A stretch of 64,000 bases of DNA from Albifimbria verrucaria (Eukaryota; Ascomycota; Sordariomycetes; Hypocreales; Stachybotryaceae). The notes beneath the pieces are model-generated. The model did not search any database, was not told where the DNA came from, and saw only the letters and a program-made list of their open reading frames with translations. The stretch is from assembly GCA_020081605.1 (NCBI GenBank), contig JAHREC010000018.1, forward strand, positions 5,270,001 through 5,334,000. Reading direction: 5' to 3'. Below, piece by piece: positions 46,298-57,139 of this stretch (position 1 is its first letter; each line of letters begins with the position of its first letter). The position numbers were made by a program, and so were the translations under genes.

Positions 46298-49200
46298 GGT
46301 TGCGTTGCGTTGCGTTTTGTGTGTATAAGGGCAGAATAGAGGAGTTGGGGAGGCGGCTCAAGGATGCTATAGAAGACAGGTGTGAGTGAGTCTGGCGAGT
46401 TGCAGGGTGTGGTGTTGGGTGGTAATGGTGGTGGCAGGACTACATACGCTGTTGAGAGTATAGCCGTGTACCGTAGTTGGATGTAAGAGTGCGGCGTCAG
46501 AAGTGGGAATGGAGAGATTCGATAGGTTGGGGGATGGAGAGAGGTGAGGAATGAAAGAAGAGGAAGAAGAGGAGTGAGGAGGAGAGGTAGAAAGAAGTAG
46601 GAGAGGCGAGGGCGAGGAGGCTTGGGTCACACCACCCTTTGGCTTGAAGTTAAGGAGAGAGGGCAGCGGATGTCACGCCGCAAGGAGCAAAGGGTTGGAA
46701 GAGACATGGGAACGGAGGAGAGGAGGGTAGAGGCGTAGCAGAGACAAGTTACAAGCGAGCTACGCGAGGGTACGGCGGAGGGTGGTGGCAGCGTGTGCGT
46801 TTGCGGTGGTAGACGGTACGGCCTGGAAGTACAGAGTATAACAACAGGAGATGGTTTGTTAGCAGAAAGCGGGGTAAGCAGGCGGCAGGGAGTTGAGTTA
46901 GAGGAAGTAAGAGAGGCGCGAGCTGTCGATTGCAGTACGACACTGTATGGATGATGGATGGGCTAAACTCTACAGCCATGGGGTGCTCGAGACCCCCGGA
47001 TGTGAGACTGGCCTGCCCTCCCCGCAAAAGCCCACGGATGTGATTCGCAGCTCAACATGTCCAATGGCGTCACGGGCCCAGGCTCCTCCAAGACGAGACA
47101 CGACAAGAGATATTGCCGGGCGTGCGTGCGTGCGTGAGGGTGTGATGGCCAGGCCACGCCAGGCAGTGATTGGCGATTGACTAGAGGTGACGACCGCCGT
47201 CGGCTTGTCATGGTTAGGGTCATCTAGACGGTGTTGCCTTTGCAGGTGGGCAGAGGCAGACAGCGCCGTGTTCGTGGCCAGGTGCTCGGTGTAAGACGCC
47301 GAGTGGAATCAAAGCAAACAAAATAAAATCAAAGACGAGAAAGAGCACGCTGCAGCGACCAATTGCCGTCCACCGGACAAGAAAACGCAAGCATGGCGCA
47401 CAAAACGGCCCATGGCAACGCGAGCGTCGCATTCAGGGGAGGCAAAATAACAAATCAGGCCAGAATCATGCGGGATTGGAATGCAGCGTCTCCTCCTCCT
47501 CCCTCCCTCCCCTTACCGAGCCCAGCCCAGCCCAGCCCAAGCACAGCACAGCCAGCCAGTCACTTCACCCCTCCTCCTCCTCCTCCTCCTTTCCCGTGTC
47601 GTGCCTCCAAGCGCTGTACTGCGCTGCGTTGAAACTCCATATCCAATCTCGAGACACATTGTCCACGGACAAACACAATTGTCAATTGCTTTCTTCCCAC
47701 GTCGTCTGTTGGATTGGAAATTGCTCGCGCGACCGCCCCACAGCCCAAATGGCCCTTCCCAGAATTGCTCCGCACATCAGTCTGGGGAAGTGGCCGGGCC
47801 TGTCCAGATCTCTAGCGGGACCCACGGGGTCCTACCAAGACCCTTGTCTCTCTTCTTCCTCTTGCCCTCTGCTGGCCTCTGCTCTGCTCTGCGGTGTCTG
47901 GACAGCGGCTCCGTCAATCAATCAAGCCTGTAAACGATGGCCGCTCTCGTCCCCTGGTCTCGCCTCTGCAAGTCCAGCTGAACCCAAGGAAACCCATCCA
48001 TTCCATTGCCGCAGACGCACCGCACCGCCTGCCTGGGGAGGGTAACCTTCTGCTTGCGTAAGCTAATGCCCTACAGTACAGCCCAGTGTATCGTCTCACT
48101 GTCACGGCTCTAACTTTACTGTACAACTGCCTACCCAGGGTATCTACCATACACCCACCGCAGCACCCTTTGGCCATCATACCGTTTAGTCCACCCAAAC
48201 TTCTCCAAATAGCACAATAATTGCCACCGTTATACAAATCCCCACTCAATCGTCACCTGATATACCACCCCCAATGCTGGCTCCGACACGCTCTCCTTCA
48301 GCAAGCCACCGCCAATGCTCGAGCTACTTCAGACCCAATTGAGCGGGGCTGCATGCCTGCCTACCCGCCCCACACAGGCCCATAATCTCCCGTCTCCTCC
48401 ACAAACAGGGCTCCTCTGATGGGCTCCGCCTTGGACCTCCCACATGTCAATGGGGTCCATCCAGCACATGTCATCCAGTACCTCTGCGGCAACTTGCTCT
48501 TCAGCCAATTGATAGACGTGCACGAGAACATCCGTGGCAGCTCAATTGTTTATTGGGGCTCGTCTTTCATCATCTATAGCTCGCTCCAATTGAGAAACTA
48601 CAACCCGCTATTTTGGAACTTCACCCACCCATGCATGGTACCAAAGGTCATGTGCTAGAGACAAAGCAGACATGGCTGGCCAGAAAAGACATCGGAATAT
48701 AACCTCAACCGGCCAAACTGAGCACATACTCATCTAACATTTGATCCTTAAAAATCATATCCCATGATGAGCCATTTATTATCCCAATCTAATATTTATC
48801 ATTGCAACTACGTGAGCCAGGCGGCTGATCTGGATCTGCTCGTTTAACGTCCTTCCTGCAACCACGTGCAGGGCCAATAATTCTCCAATTACTTCAACTA
48901 CGCGAATTGGGCCTAGCTAAGACCATAAAACTTCGTGGCTAATTAAATGGTATATCCCATTCGAAACTTGTTCCACACGGGTGTGAACGGTGAAGGGCGA
49001 ACTGGACTACACGATAGAACTGGGAATGAAGGTTGCACCGTTGGCGGATAAAACAGGGCAAGCCCCATGCGATGTTTCTTACCCTGGCCCCCGAGATTAG
49101 CCCAGACTCTTTGCGATGCTTATTCCCCTGCAGATGAAGCATCACATCTGTTGTAGTCTTGATTCTGATATCCTCCGAGGCTGACCGGAGATGTGGGTCT

Positions 49201-49685
49201 TCGTATTGGGGAAGCACGGGCGCTATACCGCTCTAAGCCTTCACCCGGCCCGATCGATGCCTCCGCACGTCAGCAAAGCAAAGACGACTGGTATTGTGTG
49301 AAGGCAGAAACCCAGGCCCATTACATCATTCACTTGAACTAATTCAACGACAATCAAGTGGCGTCAAGCATCGACCTCTGTCAACAATTTACTTCGTATT
49401 TGCTGATGATAAAAGCTCCCTTTACGCGTGATACGTCCGTAGAAGTGAGCTCCATTAAGTGCCACAACTCCGCACCACTCACACAGCTGGGCCACTTCAG
49501 ACGCATTTGAAGAGATAATGTATTCTGTTTACCCAAGTCTATCGCTGCCATTATGACTGCTGCCACGGCCCTGCTCAAGCTTAAAAATAAATAATAATTA
49601 AAAAAACAAAACAAAACAAAACAACGCCGCTCCTCTATAAACGCCTCTATTCTTTATATCCTGTCTATGCAGCTCCCAAGCCCAT
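46298..49685. other. Long gene-free stretch, about 3.4 kb
   Basis: No supportable gene on either strand. It has simple sequences: GAGGA-rich at 46540-46620, CCCAG array at 47521-47540 and (CTC)n at 47571-47591. The longest open frames (for example 47476-48045) are low complexity and lack domains. It could hold non-coding transcripts or a decayed or indel-broken gene. Confidence 0.45.
47521..47591 (+). repeat. (CCCAG)n and (CTC)n simple repeats
   Basis: Three to four CCCAG units at 47521-47540 and about seven CTC units at 47571-47591. Confidence 0.8.
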
Positions 49686-50285
49686 TTAGAGCACAACCGT
49701 GCCAAAGCCCATGCGTCGCATGAACGTCAGCAAGTCTTGAGCGATGTTCACTTCATCGACAAGGCCAGTGCACCTATTAATTACAAGGAAGTCCGTTCCG
49801 TTAAATGTGACATGGTCGCCACGCTTCAACGGTCTGTAATGTTCTCCTGTCAGCGCCTCTTGCGGCTCAGCGAGCCAATACAGAATCACTTACGTCGGGG
49901 CGTTGGTGAAATTGCCGAGAATGCCGTTCATCCTCCAGCGAATGGCAACATTCTGCGCATCTCCAGCCCAGTGGATCGGCTGAAACTCGAAATGGTCCCA
50001 GCCGTTGCGAGACCAGGCCACAAAAGCGAGGAAGTCGTCCCGGTTGGCGCCAGGCACGGCCTGCGTGCCGTTGGGGCCGGGATGGCGATCCACCCACATG
50101 TTGACCTCGGGCGACAGGATCTCGTTGGCTACGGCCGTGTTCCCTCCCCACATGGCCAGATACTTGTCCGCGATCTGCTTACGGTACGCCTGCGTGATGT
50201 CCAGCTCCTTGGTGCAGCATGCCGGTGCCGCCTGCGCCGCAAATGCTAGCGTGGACAGCCAGAGCAAGATGCTGAACCGGGCCAT
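49686..50285 (-). CDS. Secreted SnoaL-like/NTF2-fold protein
   Basis: A small secreted protein with the SnoaL-like fold layout; no catalytic activity can be assigned. The signal peptide is MARFSILLWLSTLAFAAQAA with an ACC pair after the cleavage site. The body has an N-terminal helix (YRKQIADKYLAMWGG), a cone-type beta sheet with HFEFQPIHWAG and NVAIRWRMNGI, and a C-terminal FLVINRCTGLVDEVNIAQD segment as in SnoaL-like members. Exon 1 is 50285-49894 and exon 2 is 49833-49686; the 60-nt intron (GTAAGT...ATTACAG) keeps frame. The total is 540 nt (179 aa) with no errors. Cys/Trp content is compatible with an extracellular protein. Confidence 0.82.
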
Positions 50286-51433
50286 GTCTTACACGGTGTG
50301 GCTGGATTTGGTTGTGGAAAGATGCGTGTTAGTATGTACGATGGCGGCACAGCCTGGGGGACGATGCCGGATTGAGCGATTATGCACAAGAAACGCCATC
50401 AGCTGTGCCGCAATCAATAGCTATATATCAATTCGTCGGTTGCTGTCTTCTACTACCAGGCCGGCCATGGGCGGAGGCATGCGTAGGACAGGACGGTGGC
50501 TATTCGTACGCAGACCAACGTCACTGTCCGTCTTGAGGTCGAAGACCAAGACCAAGAAGAACCTTGGTTCTCTCGCCGCTCGTCTGGGCCGTTGGGCGAT
50601 CAACGGGCATTTGCTGGCGATGACACGTCCTCGTGGCGTTGGATTTGCCTCGTTTCACCCCGGTTGGGGTGGTGGTGGTGGCACGCATGTCTCCATCTAG
50701 CCCGCTCCGTGCATCAACGGCCGTCCAGTGCCACAGACGCACGAACCCGTGCCAACGCAACACCAATGGCTAATTTACAACAAAGTCAGGGATTCGGTTA
50801 GGGGCGTTGGTAGTGGCCATAGTCTATTGATCGCTGACTGTGGAGTTGTTTGAGTCTAAAATTGTAACCTGATGCTTGCTCGGAGGGCATCGTGGAACGA
50901 TAAGCGAAGCGCCATCCGATCGTGGTTTCCCGTTGCTACTAGTAGATGGAGGCACAGCACAAGTGCAATTTTTCATGTCATTGTAAGAGAATCATGGTGT
51001 TGATCACCTAGAATTACAATCGAATTCCAGCACAGCACTGGCCGTTGACGGGACCATCTCCAGCACACTCCCGATGACCGCTACTAAACCACTCTGCACT
51101 CTCAACATGTCCGTAGCAGCACGGCAGCACAGGCACGATCAACGATCAACATGTGAGTTGCCGAAATCCGTTGTCGACACCATCTCGAAGTTTCGTCTGC
51201 AACAGCCGTGGTCCTATCTGGGCCCTTCAAACCGGCAACGACAGGGGTCAACCCATATCGTTACGCATTGGAAACGCAAGACGGAGGTGCCGCCAAGTCC
51301 CAAGGGATATCCAGATCTCTGCCGCTCAAACGATTGCTGGGATATTACTAAATTTATCGAACTCGCCAGCCTATTTCATGGTCTGCACGGTTTATGTTAC
51401 CAAACATGCTGGACATTGCTGCCCTCATCCCCA
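50286..51433. other. Intergenic, about 1.15 kb
   Basis: Promoter of the SnoaL-like gene and 3' flank of the mitochondrial membrane protein gene. No additional gene is seen. Confidence 0.45.
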
Positions 51434-52255
51434 TTATGAACTCTCCGCTTTCTTCGGGGTATCGTCGAAACGAGGCCTCACTTTCTGCTCATGCCCAAGA
51501 GCCACTGCGTAATGATAGGTTAGCGCAAGGAGCCCTCACATACATGCATGGAGGAGCGGCAAAGGATAGCCGTAGCTGCCAGGAAAGTTTCCGTTTGCAG
51601 AACCACTCACATCTATCAAACAAATAGTAGCTCGTCACGAGCAATATCGGCAGCGCCACAATCGTGGACACCCACTTCCTCGCGGCCGTCTTGTATCGTC
51701 GCTCCGACTCATCCTGCTTCTCCTTTTTGCTAGCCATCGCAACTTCCGCGTCCTCTCGCTGGGCAGCTCTTCTCAGTCGAGCCGCGCGGAGGGCTGCCTC
51801 ACGTGCCTCCGCCGTGCGCACTGCATCAGCCATTGCGGCGGGCGACGTGGCAGGGGAGACCGAAGTCGCTGTCAAGCCCTCCATCGTGGACTTCGCAGGT
51901 CCAGTCGTCTTGATAGGGGTCGATCGAACATGGTTCGTGCTGACTTTCGTAGGCGAATGCTTGGGCTGAGCTTGGGGTTGGACGCCGTTCTATACGGCGA
52001 GCTTGTCGCAGCCGTCGAACCGCTGGTCGTCTTCGATTTGGTGCTGGTTGTCGAGGCTGTGGAGCTCTGGATCGTAGGTTTCTTCACTGCGCTTGCAGCA
52101 GTTGATTGCGTCGTGCGTGTCCGTACGGGCGCTGCCTTTGCGGTTGACGATGTTGCGGCAGGCTTGCTGGCACTGGCATATCCCCGTCGCCCTGACTGCC
52201 ATTGCCGGGCTAGACATCGCTCTAGCAGCGCCTTTTCTATCCGTCGTAACGACAT
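51434..52255 (-). CDS. Predicted mitochondrial single-pass protein, unknown function
   Basis: Start at 52255 (MSLRRIEKALLERCLARQW). The Arg-rich N-terminus with RRGYASA looks like a mitochondrial presequence. A long Ser/Thr/Ala-rich disordered part follows, then an Ala/Arg-rich helical coil (AEAREAALRAARLRRAAQRE) and one membrane segment (WVSTIVALPILLVTSYYLF) near the C-terminus. A 106-nt intron (51610-51505) splices DR to LALGHEQKVRPRFDDTPKK; the stop is at 51434-51436. One base is missing near 51983-51991; with it the length is 238 aa. I do not recognise the family. The tail-proximal membrane helix and presequence suggest an inner-membrane location. It sits 433 bp downstream of the SPT5 stop, same strand. 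Confidence 0.7.
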
Positions 52256-52688
52256 GCTCGGTTTGCGTGGACTCGCTGGGTGGTTTAGGGGAGGATGCGT
52301 GCAAAGTGCCTTGTCGCGTTCTCGATGGATTTTTAGAACGCGTCGACCTCGGCAGCGCATTAGTGGCAGGAAATTACGTCAATGCACTTTACACATCCAG
52401 CACATGGATTCAACGAATGGGAACATTGCATTTGACATACAAAACGCATTGTATCTACAGCAAACTCGGCATGTCATGAATCCCTGAGCCCTCGTAATAA
52501 TAGATGCAACTATCGCTCGAGTTATGTTTCTAGATCTAGCACCATATGCATGTTGCCCTTGATTTCCTACCGTGCAAGCAAGTATGCCAGCCAAGATTTG
52601 ATTATCTAGGCTCGCTATTGTACAAAACTGATCCCTGGTCCCCAAACGCCTCTGCAACATTTTACTGGCCTCTCCAACTACCGCCTCT
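52256..52688. other. Short spacer, SPT5 stop to mitochondrial protein start
   Basis: About 430 bp. SPT5 3' end and the promoter of the downstream gene. Nothing else is seen. Confidence 0.45.
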
Positions 52689-55600
52689 TCAATCGTCGTC
52701 CGTGTACCTTGGCCCACTGGCCGCTGGAGTCTCGGGTGCTCCTCCGTAGGCTGCAGGCGTGGGTGCACCGTAGTATCCAGTTGCAGCTGGCGTTGGTGCT
52801 CCCGCTGCAGGTGTCGGTGCCGAATCTGCCCCCATCCTCCGTGCCAGTTCGCGCCGGGAGTTGGTGCGCTGACTGCTGGGGTGGGAGCAGAGTAGGCACC
52901 CGGAGTGGGTGCATTGAGAGGCCCAGGAGTTGGGGCTCCCATTGCTGCTCCTGGAGTAGGAGCATCGTAAGCGCCAGACGTCGAAGCACCAGGAGTATGT
53001 CCCCAGGAGTCGTTTCCACTGGCACCGGGTGTAGGAGCCGATCCACCCCAAGCTGGTGTCTTGGAACCAGAGGCCCAGCCGTCTCCACCGCCGTACGCGG
53101 GAGTGCGAGACCCGGCGCCAAAGGCATCGCCATAAGCTGGTGTCTTCGCACCTGACTGCCATGCCGGCGTGCGCGAGCCTGAGCCGTACGAGGTGCGACT
53201 GCCGTCGTAAGGGTTAACAGTCCTCGAGCCGTCGGCCCATGCCGGTGTTCGGGATCCAGAGTCGTGGGCTTTCCATGCAGGTGTACGACCGCCATGTGCT
53301 GGGGCTGCAATAGTTAGTTATCTGGGAATATGATGTAAGATGTGAGAACTTACTTTGAGATCCCCAAGCTGGTACACGATCGGAACCTGGAGCTCCCATG
53401 GGGTTCGAGACTGTTGCCAACCAGGCACCCTGTCACCCGAGCCGCCTCTGTTGGGGCCTGGGCCGCCACGACCACGACCGCCAAGTTCAATTGTAGCACC
53501 AGTGTGCTTGTCTTTGAAGTTCAGTGAGTCTCGTGGCACTGTGATGGTCTTGCTCTTGGTGTGAAGTTCGACACGAGCATGCGTATCGGTAGTATCCTTG
53601 ACAATACCGAGCAGGCCCTTGTAGGCACCCTTTTTATGATGACAGTTTGATTGATTGCCTTGTCACGGCCAAAGGACTTCGGAGCTTGCATCGCTTTGTT
53701 CTCTGCGCCATTCTTGTGAATCTTAAGAGCAGGGTTCATGGCATTTAGATCAGGCCCGGATGCAGCAGCGTTGACACGTCCACCCTTGGCGGCAACTGTG
53801 TTGAGCAGGCTTGCCTTGGTGACAAAAACGCCGGAGTTTTCGTTGGTGTCGTTGGTGTGAAGGAAGACATAGGAACGGTGGATGTGAATAATCTTTCCTT
53901 GGCGTTGCTGGCCAGTGAATTCCTTAACAACGTCATCTAATCGAATCTCGGAACCGTTTCGGTCAGCGGCAACTGCTTGCTTGCGCTTGGGGATCTTGTT
54001 GGAAATCTGAGTTGGCATGACCTGTCGACTATCGCCGAATTGGTCCAGGACCACCAGTGACTCACGATCGACTTTAACGATGCAGCCGACGGTTGTGGGA
54101 TCCAGCTGTACCAGGTCATGCAACGAGTACTGACCCAGCGAGCCTTGACCTCCAATATCGCTGGCTTCACGCAAGTCTTTACTGAACACGGTGACTTCAG
54201 TGTGAGTCTGATCTGTCAGCAGAGTAACACGGTCCTCAGCGATATTAACGACAGTTCCGACTTCGTCACGGAACTTGCTGCCGCCAATGACCTTGACATG
54301 GTCACCGATTCTGAAGCGCTTGCGCAGACCCTTGGTTGGGACATCAATGGTCTGTCCCACCATATCACCCTCAGTCACAGTCATGGTGACGATATCTCCC
54401 TTGACGTTCGTGGCCTTGCCGACTATGCCTGCCTGCTCTCCTGAGTAAACTTCAACGACATCGCCCGGCAGATAAGTGACAAGACTGCTGCTATCTTTCA
54501 GACTCGCGGCCAGTGCCTTGAGATCCAGGTTCTCCGTTCCATCCTCAGCACCAGATGCGAAGCGGGTAACTTCCTCAAGAGAAGGATTAACATCGGTCAC
54601 AATCAGCTGCTGAATCTTAACATCCTTGACCTGGAAACCATTCTCGAACTCGTCGCCCATGTATGACCAGGTGTTGGTTGATGGATTGCCAACAACGTTT
54701 CGTGGATGTCTCTTTCGTGCTTCAACCTCGCTGAAGAGTCGCTGAGGTGGTCGAGGTCCAGGCATACCGAAGGGTCGCTTACGCTTGCCGTCCGCGGTGA
54801 CAGCGTTGAGACTATCATCTCGCATGCCGTAATCCAACCTGGGAATGAAGCGCACACGAGCCTCCAGTCCGTTCTCGGTGACGTCTAGAACCTGGGCAAG
54901 GTCTCCACTGTGCTTTTGAGGCCTGCGAAGACGAACCCATGCACCTGGTTCCAAGGTGGGCGTCTTCTGCACACGGAGAAGTTCTGTTCTTTGCTTAGGC
55001 TCAACCAGAAGCATCTTGGTTCGAGGATAGACGTTGAGGAGACCATCGAGCGCGACTAGGATGTTGCTCTGTCGGTTGGCTTCAACATAAATGAGACCCT
55101 TCATGACGGAGTTGGGACCACCTCGTTCGAAGGCACTGATAATGCCCACCTCATCCTTGGTTCCCTTACGCTCCTCAATTCGCTTCAAGATAGAGAATAT
55201 GACCTCACGCTCCTTGCCTTCCTTGCACCTCACGGCCCAGATACCGGGATCGTTGACACTAGGCATGAGGAGCCTCTTGGGCATGACAGCCGTCCCTCCA
55301 AAACCCTTGGCAGGGCGGCGGTTGCCATATCGCTGTCGCAGGATTTCTGCCTGTTTTTCTGCGTCCATGCTCGATTCCATATCTCGGCGGCGATCGAGTT
55401 CACGGTGCCTGCGGTCGTCATCCATGTGGCCGCTCTCTGCAATGTCATCAGGGTGGGCATTGTCGATGAAATCCTCGATCTCCTCGCCCTCCTTTTCTTC
55501 ATCACCCTCCTCATCCTCATCGTCGACCTCGGCCTCGATATCGAAGAAGGCATTGCGTCTGTCACGGCGCCGTTTACGCCGATGACCCTGGGCTGTGTCA

Positions 55601-55996
55601 ACGAGATTTCAGGTTGACGTTCGTCTTGGGACCGATCCTTACCTGTTGGACATCATCCTCGTCCTCATCCTCGTCTTCCTCATCCTCTTCATCGTCATCG
55701 TCGCCACCTCTTCCGCCATCTTCATCTTCCTCATCATCATCGCGCGTCCTGCGCCGTGTATCTTCGCCATCCTCGTCATCGTCGCCCCCATCATCTCTAC
55801 GTCGTGACTTGCTACGAGGGGCTTCGTCGTCATCGTCATCGTCTCCTCCCGGTGAGCTATGACGACGAGAGGCACCTCTCACGTCGCGGTCGGCATCATC
55901 GTCTGCGGGCTCTTCGTCGGAGAGATCAGCTGGCGCGGGATTGAAGTCGTCCTCCTCTTCCGAATCATCGAATCGTGTAGGATCATTCGAAGCCAT
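52689..55996 (-). CDS. SPT5: Transcription elongation factor Spt5
   Basis: The large DSIF subunit; with Spt4 it binds RNA polymerase II and keeps elongation processive. The start is [17 protein letters not shown]. Residues 1-170 are a very acidic Asp/Glu tract, then a basic [10 protein letters not shown] patch. The NGN domain spans about 225-315 ([20 protein letters not shown]), followed by KOW motifs (for example [47 protein letters not shown]). The C-terminal repeat region has SRTPAW units then APTPGA units, ending RYTDDD. Exons are 55996-55643, 55587-53354 and 53304-52689; introns are 55 and 49 nt. Single bases are missing near 53631-53635, 53400-53403 and 52829-52833; corrected length 1068 aa. 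Essential, so real inactivation is unlikely. Confidence 0.96.
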
Positions 55997-57139
55997 TGCG
56001 GAAGATGAATCTACCCAAGGTAACGGAGTTCCACAAAGATGGAGCTCAGTAGAGAAAGGAGAGGGTTGCGACGGAGAGAAAGGAGGAGAAGAAAGGTAGA
56101 ATAGGAAGATAGTACAGCAGCGCCGCGAACAAAGAGTTATAGCAAAAGACACTGTAAGCTGCGAAGGCAAGCGGCTAAGCCTCGGAGCCAATACCCTGTT
56201 GAGCTAAGGTGGGTACGAGGGCCACACGTAGCTGTACCTGAGCCGATGACCACTATGAGCGCTAAGGCAAGTATTATGGAAATGCCAATGCGTACTGGCT
56301 CCTTTAGCATGTCGCAGCAAGTAAAAAACAAGCCTCTTAATACATGCTGCATTCATGGCAGGTAAGGTACTAGTGGTACGTACTTAGGTACGTAGGTACC
56401 TACGTCCTAGTATGGAAGGTAACGTTAGCCATGGAATTTAAGTTAAGCAAACTGAATATACGCGGCTTACCCAGGACTCATACTATTCTAGCTGGGAAGG
56501 GTTGGATTTACTTGTGAGGAACCGACAATTTCACAGCCCTCTTCATGCACAACCTGCAAAAGCTGCGATTTGGAGGCTGGCTCACTTTTGAATGCATTGT
56601 GGAGATGGATGTTTCATGGTAATTAATTGCGAGGAAGCGCAGCTCCCATGATTTACTGCATGCTAATGTAATCTTCAAGTCCATTTCTACAAGCTTAGCT
56701 ATCATTCGCGACGTAGCTCATCAACTCATCCAATCTATTGCCCTTTCCGTCGGTTGCATGGCATGCGAGGTGGCTGAGAAAGCCTTGCTTTTCTTCCGAG
56801 CCATCAGAAAAAGTAATGGTGGTTAGATGCTGGTGGATGTAAGGTCTCGCAGTGATAGCCCAATGGCTGGAGAGTCGTCAAACTGGCTCTGAAAAGTCCT
56901 CGAACCACCCTTCTACCTGGCACCGTCAATTTCATAGATACAGACACTAGGCCTCTTTATAAACTGTGCCGCTTTCAGAAATCTCGGACCATCCTCCATC
57001 AAACTCCAAGCTTCAAATGCAGTGAGCACGCCGGTCTATAGTGATTGGAGTAAAATCCCCTACAAGAACATGTGGAGCAGTGCTTGACGACACCGACCGA
57101 ACTTAGCTCCGGTGGTGGTTGTACTTTGTTTCACGCAAC
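55997..57139. other. Intergenic between WDR68-like gene and SPT5
   Basis: About 1.1 kb: WD40 gene 3' flank and SPT5 promoter. A TAGGTACGTAGGTACCTACGTCC palindrome cluster lies at 56365-56409. No gene is seen. Confidence 0.45.
56365..56409. repeat. GGTACGTACC / GGTACCTACG palindrome cluster
   Basis: Several overlapping GTAC- and TACCTA-containing palindromes, related to the dispersed intergenic motif of the window. Confidence 0.7.

Noticed and set aside
47476..48045. A 189-codon plus-strand frame, Ser/Pro-rich
   Set aside because: Low complexity driven by CTC and CCCAG repeats, with competing frames and no domain or clear start context.
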